From positions 1 to 27,976 of the forward strand of contig JAUMTV010000027.1 in NCBI GenBank assembly GCA_030531025.1: DNA of 27,976 bases. The letters run 5' to 3'. How positions within the stretch are numbered: position 1 is the first letter of the stretch; each line of letters starts with the position of its first letter. The notes beneath the pieces were generated by a model that saw only the letters and a list, made by a program, of their open reading frames with translations, was not told the DNA's origin and searched no databases. The DNA comes from Turicibacter sp. (GTDB lineage: Bacteria > Bacillota > Bacilli > MOL361 > Turicibacteraceae). A program made the translations under genes and the position numbers. This document shows, in pieces, positions 23,699 through 27,976 of this stretch.

Positions 23699-23740
23699 AT
23701 GTTGTAGTTCGTGTCGAATAAAGTTGAAAGGAGGCGCAAT

Positions 23741-24919
23741 ATGAATAAAAAATTAAATAAAAAAAGCTTTTTGGCTCATAATATATTAATATTTGTCTTC
23801 TCGTTATTAAGTATTAGCGCTCCTGCACAAGAGTATGCATGGGCACAATCTAATAATGAACAACTTTTACATATTGATGAAAAACGAAAAATTTATGAAG
23901 TTTCGCATTTTTCAGATAAAGAGTCGACACCAGTAAGTCAAAATGTTGATCGTTATATGCTTATACCTGGTGGTGATGCGATTGGGATTAAAATTCAAAC
24001 AGATGGCCTTGTGGTGGTAGATACTTACCTTGTGAATACAACAGAAGGTACAATCAACCCAGCAAAAGAAGCAGGAGTCCTGAAAGGAGATATAATTTTA
24101 GCTGTAAATAATCAAAAAGTAACAACTATAGAGCAATATAAAGAGCAATTGTTACTCGCTCAAGAAAGTAAACAAATGATACTCACCATTAATCGTCAAG
24201 GAAAAACGTCACACTTAACTGTTCATCCGGTTACATCGACAGATGGAGTGATGACGACAGGACTTTATTTAAGAGATAAGTTAGCGGGAATTGGAACCTT
24301 AAGCTTCATTGACCCCAATTCCAATAAGTACGGTGCTTTAGGGCATGAAATCATTGACCAAGATACTAATCAATTAGTCAGTGTTAAAAATGGAGAAATT
24401 ATTAATTCTAATGTTATTTCTGTTCGTAAAGCAACCAGTGGAAAGCCAGGTGAAAAAGTAGCAGATATTATGTTTGATGAAAAACTAGGAACTTTAGAAA
24501 AAAATAATAATTTCGGAATTTACGGAGTGATGTCTTCTGATATTTTTAGTCATAAAGAACTCATGCCAATTGCCTATACTAATGAGGTTAAAACAGGTCC
24601 GGCTCAAATTTTAACAGTTCTAAATGGAAATAAAGTAGAAGCCTTTGATATAAATATCACGGAAGTTAGTACTCAAACACAGAAGGCAATCAAGGGAATT
24701 AAATATGTAGTTACCGATCCACGATTACTTGAAGAAACTGGCGGAATTGTTCAGGGGATGAGTGGGAGCCCTATTATACAGGATGGTAAAATAATAGGAG
24801 CCGTTACACATGTCCTTGTTCATGATTCCACAATGGGCTATGGAATTTTCATTGAGTGGATGTTACAAGAGTTAGGAATTGATTATCATCAATCAAAAAT
24901 ACAGTCTGATGCTGCATAA
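23741..24919 (+). CDS. spoIVB: SpoIVB serine peptidase, sigma-K checkpoint signal
   Basis: SpoIVB is made in the forespore, enters the intermembrane space and cleaves SpoIVFA, which releases pro-sigma-K processing in the mother cell. It has 392 residues. An N-terminal hydrophobic segment (about 10-30) anchors or exports it. A PDZ domain spans about 80-155 (NPAKEAGVLKGDIILAVNNQKV). The S55 peptidase domain follows, with catalytic His202 (YGALGHEI), Asp326 (VVTDPRLL) and Ser341 (QGMSGSPI). The 15-residue Asp-Ser spacing equals that of Asp363/Ser378 in Bacillus subtilis. ATG 23741 has AAAGGAGG; the GTG at 23711 has no such site. The recN-spoIVB-spo0A order is classical. Confidence 0.96.
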   Translation: MNKKLNKKSFLAHNILIFVFSLLSISAPAQEYAWAQSNNEQLLHIDEKRKIYEVSHFSDKESTPVSQNVDRYMLIPGGDAIGIKIQTDGLVVVDTYLVNTTEGTINPAKEAGVLKGDIILAVNNQKVTTIEQYKEQLLLAQESKQMILTINRQGKTSHLTVHPVTSTDGVMTTGLYLRDKLAGIGTLSFIDPNSNKYGALGHEIIDQDTNQLVSVKNGEIINSNVISVRKATSGKPGEKVADIMFDEKLGTLEKNNNFGIYGVMSSDIFSHKELMPIAYTNEVKTGPAQILTVLNGNKVEAFDINITEVSTQTQKAIKGIKYVVTDPRLLEETGGIVQGMSGSPIIQDGKIIGAVTHVLVHDSTMGYGIFIEWMLQELGIDYHQSKIQSDAA

Positions 24920-24936
24920 AATTGCAAAAGTGTTTT

Positions 24937-24943
24937 TTCGACA
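24937..24943 (-). promoter_or_regulatory. Spo0A box, distal
   Basis: TTCGACA is the reverse of the 0A core TGTCGAA. On the minus strand the context reads TCTGTCGAAAAA, agreeing with TTTGTCRAAWAW at nearly every position. It lies about 190 bp upstream of spo0A. Confidence 0.5.
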
Positions 24944-25010
24944 GAATAAGACAAGAAAAAGATAATCTTACGCCAATCGAAATAAAAGACAAAACATGAT
25001 AAAAAATATT

Positions 25011-25017
25011 TGTCGAA
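25011..25017 (+). promoter_or_regulatory. Spo0A box, proximal
   Basis: TTTGTCGAATAT contains the exact 0A core TGTCGAA and matches the extended consensus TTTGTCRAAWAW. It lies 47 nt upstream of the predicted spo0A -35, a place consistent with autoregulation. Confidence 0.55.
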
Positions 25018-25063
25018 TATATTTGCGAAAATTTATAAACTCTTAAAAACTATGAAGTAATTA

Positions 25064-25092
25064 TTGAAAAATGTAAGGAAGTGTAATTTAAT
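25064..25092 (+). promoter_or_regulatory. Sigma-A promoter of spo0A
   Basis: TTGAAA (25064-25069), a 17-nt spacer and TTTAAT (25087-25092), each 5 of 6 to consensus, lie 34 nt before the ATG. I did not find a convincing sigma-H promoter, which Bacillus subtilis spo0A also has. Confidence 0.55.
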
Positions 25093-25126
25093 AGATATAT
25101 AACCGGAAAAATTAGGGGGCCATAAA

Positions 25127-25936
25127 ATGAATAAATTAAAAGTTCTATTAGCTGACGACAATAAAGAATTAATAACGGTATTATCTGAGTATATTTCCTT
25201 ACAAGATGACATGGAAGTTGTAGAAGTAGCGGGAAATGGTAATGAGGTTTTATCGGTGTTACGACAACGTGAAATTGATATTTTATTATTAGACGTTGTT
25301 ATGCCAGATCTTGATGGGGTAAGTGTATTAGAGGAATTAAAAGAAAATCCAACACTTTATAAACGTCCACGACATATTATTATGTTTACTGCATTTAATC
25401 AAGAAAAAATTATGATGCGTGCGGCGGAGCTTGGAGCGTCATATTTTATTATGAAACCTTTTGAAATTAATAAAATTGTAAAAATCATTCGTGATATCAA
25501 TGTGCGCTTTGATGCAACGGAAGTATCAAAACCAATGAATAATTTATATGGAAATCGTCAAACGACAAAAGAGTTTGATTTAGAATCAGAAATTACAAAT
25601 ATCTTACATGAAATGGGTGTTCCTGCACATATTAAAGGATATTTATACTTAAGAGAATCAATCAATATGGTTTATAATGACATTGAATTATTAGGTTCAA
25701 TTACAAAAGTATTATATCCAGATGTAGCAAAAAAATATAAAACAACTGCATCACGCGTAGAACGTGCTATTCGTCATGCGATTGAAGTTGCATGGAATCG
25801 TGGAAATATTGAAGCTATTTCAAATATTTTTGGTTATACAGTAAGTGTTTCAAAATCAAAACCTACAAATTCTGAATTTATTGCGATGATCGCTGATAAA
25901 TTACGTTTAGAGCATAAAAATAAAGTAGCATCTTAA
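25127..25936 (+). CDS. spo0A: Sporulation master regulator Spo0A
   Basis: Spo0A is the response regulator at the end of the sporulation phosphorelay. It has 269 residues. The receiver domain (about 4-125) has acidic Asp10/Asp11, phosphoacceptor Asp56 ([12 protein letters not shown]), Thr88 (MFTAF) and Lys110 (IMKPF). The Spo0A-specific DNA-binding domain runs from about 160 ([25 protein letters not shown]) to the recognition helix [22 protein letters not shown]. It is separated from the receiver by a short linker. AGGGGG precedes ATG 25127. It has its own promoter and two Spo0A boxes upstream, and a strong terminator downstream. Confidence 0.98.
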   Translation: MNKLKVLLADDNKELITVLSEYISLQDDMEVVEVAGNGNEVLSVLRQREIDILLLDVVMPDLDGVSVLEELKENPTLYKRPRHIIMFTAFNQEKIMMRAAELGASYFIMKPFEINKIVKIIRDINVRFDATEVSKPMNNLYGNRQTTKEFDLESEITNILHEMGVPAHIKGYLYLRESINMVYNDIELLGSITKVLYPDVAKKYKTTASRVERAIRHAIEVAWNRGNIEAISNIFGYTVSVSKSKPTNSEFIAMIADKLRLEHKNKVAS

Positions 25937-25947
25937 TTGTCTATTCC

Positions 25948-25977
25948 TTGAGCATTGATTACCAATGCTCTTTTTAT
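25948..25977 (+). terminator. Rho-independent terminator after spo0A
   Basis: GAGCATTG (25950-25957) pairs with CAATGCTC (25963-25970), followed by TTTTTAT. Confidence 0.9.
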
Positions 25978-25985
25978 ATCTAGGC

Positions 25986-26013
25986 ACCATCTTTATATTC
26001 TTTTCATATACTA
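25986..26013 (+). promoter_or_regulatory. Sigma-K-like promoter of the GHL10 gene
   Basis: AC (25986-25987), a 17-nt spacer and CATATACTA (26005-26013) match the mother-cell sigma-K pattern AC-N17-CATANNNTA. The short -35 makes this a low-information match. Confidence 0.4.
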
Positions 26014-26083
26014 ATTCAGTATAAAGAGGATGACAACAAGAGGTTTAAAATATTGAAGATGATATGAAAGGAGGGGGAAGATA

Positions 26084-27955
26084 TTGATTGATGAAAGGAA
26101 TCAGTCAATATCTTATAAAAAGATGGGAAACTATAAAATTCATACTTATACACTGACATGTGATTGTCCATATTGTCAACAAGTACGAGAGCGTACACGT
26201 GTGGATTCAACAGAAAATTCAAATCATGAACAGCGTGATTCTGGTGGAGTTACACCTTTACGACAAGATACATCAACCACTAATTTAATGACACTGACTA
26301 ATGCATTCACACAGCAGCCAGTGACAGTAGGTGGACAAGTGGTTTACGTACCTAAAACGTTAAGTCCAAAAAAAGAGGAACTTCGTGGGGTTTGGATTAC
26401 TACAGTCCGTAATAACGATTTTCCAAGTTCAGCTGTTTATGCGAACGGATTTAATGTAGATTTATTTAAATCCGAGTTTTTATCCATTATTAGACGTTGT
26501 AAGTCTTTAACATTAAATACAATCTTTTTTCAAGTTCGTCCTGAAGGAGATGCATTTTATGAATCAGGAGTCAATCCATGGAGTGTTTATTTGACAGGTG
26601 AACAAGGAGTTAAACCTAATTGGGGAGATTTTGATCCATTGACTTGGATGATCGAAGTGACACATTTAGCAGGCATTGAGTTTCATGCTTGGTTTAATCC
26701 GTTTCGTTTAACCCCAGCAGGTGGGACTAATTCGACAAAAGAGAGTCTTTTAAATTCATTAGCAGACACTCATTATGCAAGACGACATCCAGATTGGATT
26801 TATTATTTTAATCGACAACTTTATTTAGATCCAGGTGTTCCTGCGGTCCAAGAGTTTATCATCCAAACAGTAATGGAAGTTGTTGAGAAGTATAATATCG
26901 ATGCAGTCCACTTTGATGACTATTTTTATCCTTATTCCTATGAGACAGAAGTAAATGGACAACCAACCGTAATTAGCTTTGCAGATGAGAGTCCGGATTA
27001 TCAAACGTATGAAACTTATCGTCAACCAAACCAAGACATTGATACGTGGCGAGAGCAAAATATTAATCAACTGATTTATAATTTATCTCGAACCATTCAC
27101 CAATATGATGTGGAAAATGGAAAGAGTATCGCCTTTGGAATTAGTCCATTTGGAGTCTGGGCATCTGCAGAAGAAACAGGTGGAGTTGGATCAAATACGT
27201 CATCTGCGCAACTTTCATCGTTAAGTGAATATGTTAATTCAAAATTGTGGGTAGATGAAGAGTGGTTAGATTATATTGTCCCTCAAAATTATTGGTCATT
27301 ATCTGATCGTCTTTCTTCTTTTGCAGAAGTTTCAGCTTGGTGGAACCAAGTGGTGGCAAATTCACGAACTCAACTTTATATGGGATTAGGTTTATATTTA
27401 TATAACGAAGATTATCAAAATCCAGCCTGGCAAAATCCTGAGGAAATCGTTGATGAGATTCGTTATCTTAGAACGCTCTCAAATAATGATGGTTTTGCTT
27501 TCTTTACGTATCATAACTTAGTTCCTCAAGATAATAATATGCCAGGTGAGCAAATTTTAAATGAAGCCAATCGACGTTTAGAAAATGAAGTTTTTACAAC
27601 GTATAGTCTTGTTCCACCTCGTCCATGGTTGCAAATGAGACAAACAAATCCAGTGAAAAATTTAATCGTGACACGTTGTGATGATGATTGTAACTTAATT
27701 CAGTTTGAAGATACACCTGAAAATAATAGTCAATACTATGTTATTTATCGCGTTCCACGTGCAAGATATCGAGAAACGATTGATTTCTCAGATGCGAGTT
27801 ATATTTTAGATGTTATTGGACGTGTGAAAGGAGATTCTGTTCAAACGTATACCGATGGATCCGCTGATCCTAATGCGGTTTATACGTATGCTGTGACTGC
27901 TCTTTCACAAGCACAAGTTGAATCAACACCTGTTTCTTTCGTTTATGTTCCGTAA
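26084..27955 (+). CDS. GHL10-family glycosidase-like protein
   Basis: This 623-residue protein contains a glycosyl-hydrolase-like GHL10 (YngK/DUF187) TIM barrel, about 98-500. It begins with ELRGVWITTVRNNDFPS. Other blocks are NTIFFQVRPEGDAFYESG, AGIEFHAWFNPFRL, DAVHFDDYFYPY, GISPFGVWA and DYIVPQNYWS. A fibronectin-III-like C-terminal domain occupies about 515-623. Family members act on, or are thought to act on, cell-wall polysaccharides. There is no signal peptide. The N-terminus instead has a cysteine cluster CDCPYC (26-31) and a Ser/Thr/Gln-rich linker. The start TTG 26084 has an excellent AAAGGAGGGGG; the next in-frame ATG (26123) has none. Together with the sigma-K-like promoter this suggests a spore-coat or cortex-associated mother-cell protein, as inference. 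Confidence 0.85.
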   Translation: MIDERNQSISYKKMGNYKIHTYTLTCDCPYCQQVRERTRVDSTENSNHEQRDSGGVTPLRQDTSTTNLMTLTNAFTQQPVTVGGQVVYVPKTLSPKKEELRGVWITTVRNNDFPSSAVYANGFNVDLFKSEFLSIIRRCKSLTLNTIFFQVRPEGDAFYESGVNPWSVYLTGEQGVKPNWGDFDPLTWMIEVTHLAGIEFHAWFNPFRLTPAGGTNSTKESLLNSLADTHYARRHPDWIYYFNRQLYLDPGVPAVQEFIIQTVMEVVEKYNIDAVHFDDYFYPYSYETEVNGQPTVISFADESPDYQTYETYRQPNQDIDTWREQNINQLIYNLSRTIHQYDVENGKSIAFGISPFGVWASAEETGGVGSNTSSAQLSSLSEYVNSKLWVDEEWLDYIVPQNYWSLSDRLSSFAEVSAWWNQVVANSRTQLYMGLGLYLYNEDYQNPAWQNPEEIVDEIRYLRTLSNNDGFAFFTYHNLVPQDNNMPGEQILNEANRRLENEVFTTYSLVPPRPWLQMRQTNPVKNLIVTRCDDDCNLIQFEDTPENNSQYYVIYRVPRARYRETIDFSDASYILDVIGRVKGDSVQTYTDGSADPNAVYTYAVTALSQAQVESTPVSFVYVP

Positions 27956-27976
27956 AAATAAAAAAAATCATTTACT

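Noticed and set aside
1..27976. tRNA, rRNA, CRISPR array, insertion sequence or phage genes
   Set aside because: No cloverleaf with TTCGANTC, no regularly spaced repeats, and no transposase, integrase or phage-like protein was seen on either strand.

Overview
The window reads as a chromosomal segment of a low-GC, endospore-forming Firmicute. The evidence is AT-rich sequence, strong AGGAGG-type ribosome binding sites, Rho-independent terminators, and the sporulation genes spoIVB and spo0A in their classical position after recN. Gene content and protein style would fit Turicibacter or a close relative, but that genus is an inference from memory, not something the sequence proves.

Layout. Positions 1-170 hold a run of strong stem-loops that includes two near-identical 51-nt structured units; no gene or RNA family I recognise explains them. 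Then come an FMN-dependent azoreductase-like gene (419-1081), murI (1364-2140), an unrecognised Gln-rich/coiled-coil gene (2248-2715) and a divergent small acid-soluble spore protein gene (2784-2990). A promoter at 3465-3493 starts a five-gene oligopeptide ABC importer operon, oppABCDF (3546-10085), whose protein sizes follow the streptococcal Ami system. It ends in a good terminator. Next are an amidase-domain gene (10340-10858), two very small genes that look like spore proteins with germination-protease sites (11015-11191 and 11377-11562), and a Cof-type HAD phosphatase (11679-12521). feoA and feoB (ferrous iron uptake) lie on the minus strand (12635-15018) behind two copies of a TTAGCYATGGCTAA palindrome.

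From 15420 to 25936 the window holds the conserved Firmicute housekeeping-to-sporulation cluster: yqhY (Asp23), nusB, xseA, xseB, ispA, dxs, tlyA/yqxC, recN, spoIVB, spo0A. folD and argR/ahrC, which sit inside this cluster in Bacillus subtilis, are absent here. A GHL10-family glycosidase-like gene without a signal peptide (26084-27955) closes the window.

The main higher-order pattern is sporulation control. Five genes (azoreductase, three spore-protein candidates, spoIVB) carry a forespore sigma-G-like promoter with identical 17-nt spacing. The glycosidase carries a sigma-K-like promoter, and spo0A has two Spo0A-box matches upstream. These promoter calls come from reading consensus sequences by eye. 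I found no tRNA, rRNA, CRISPR array, transposase or phage gene.
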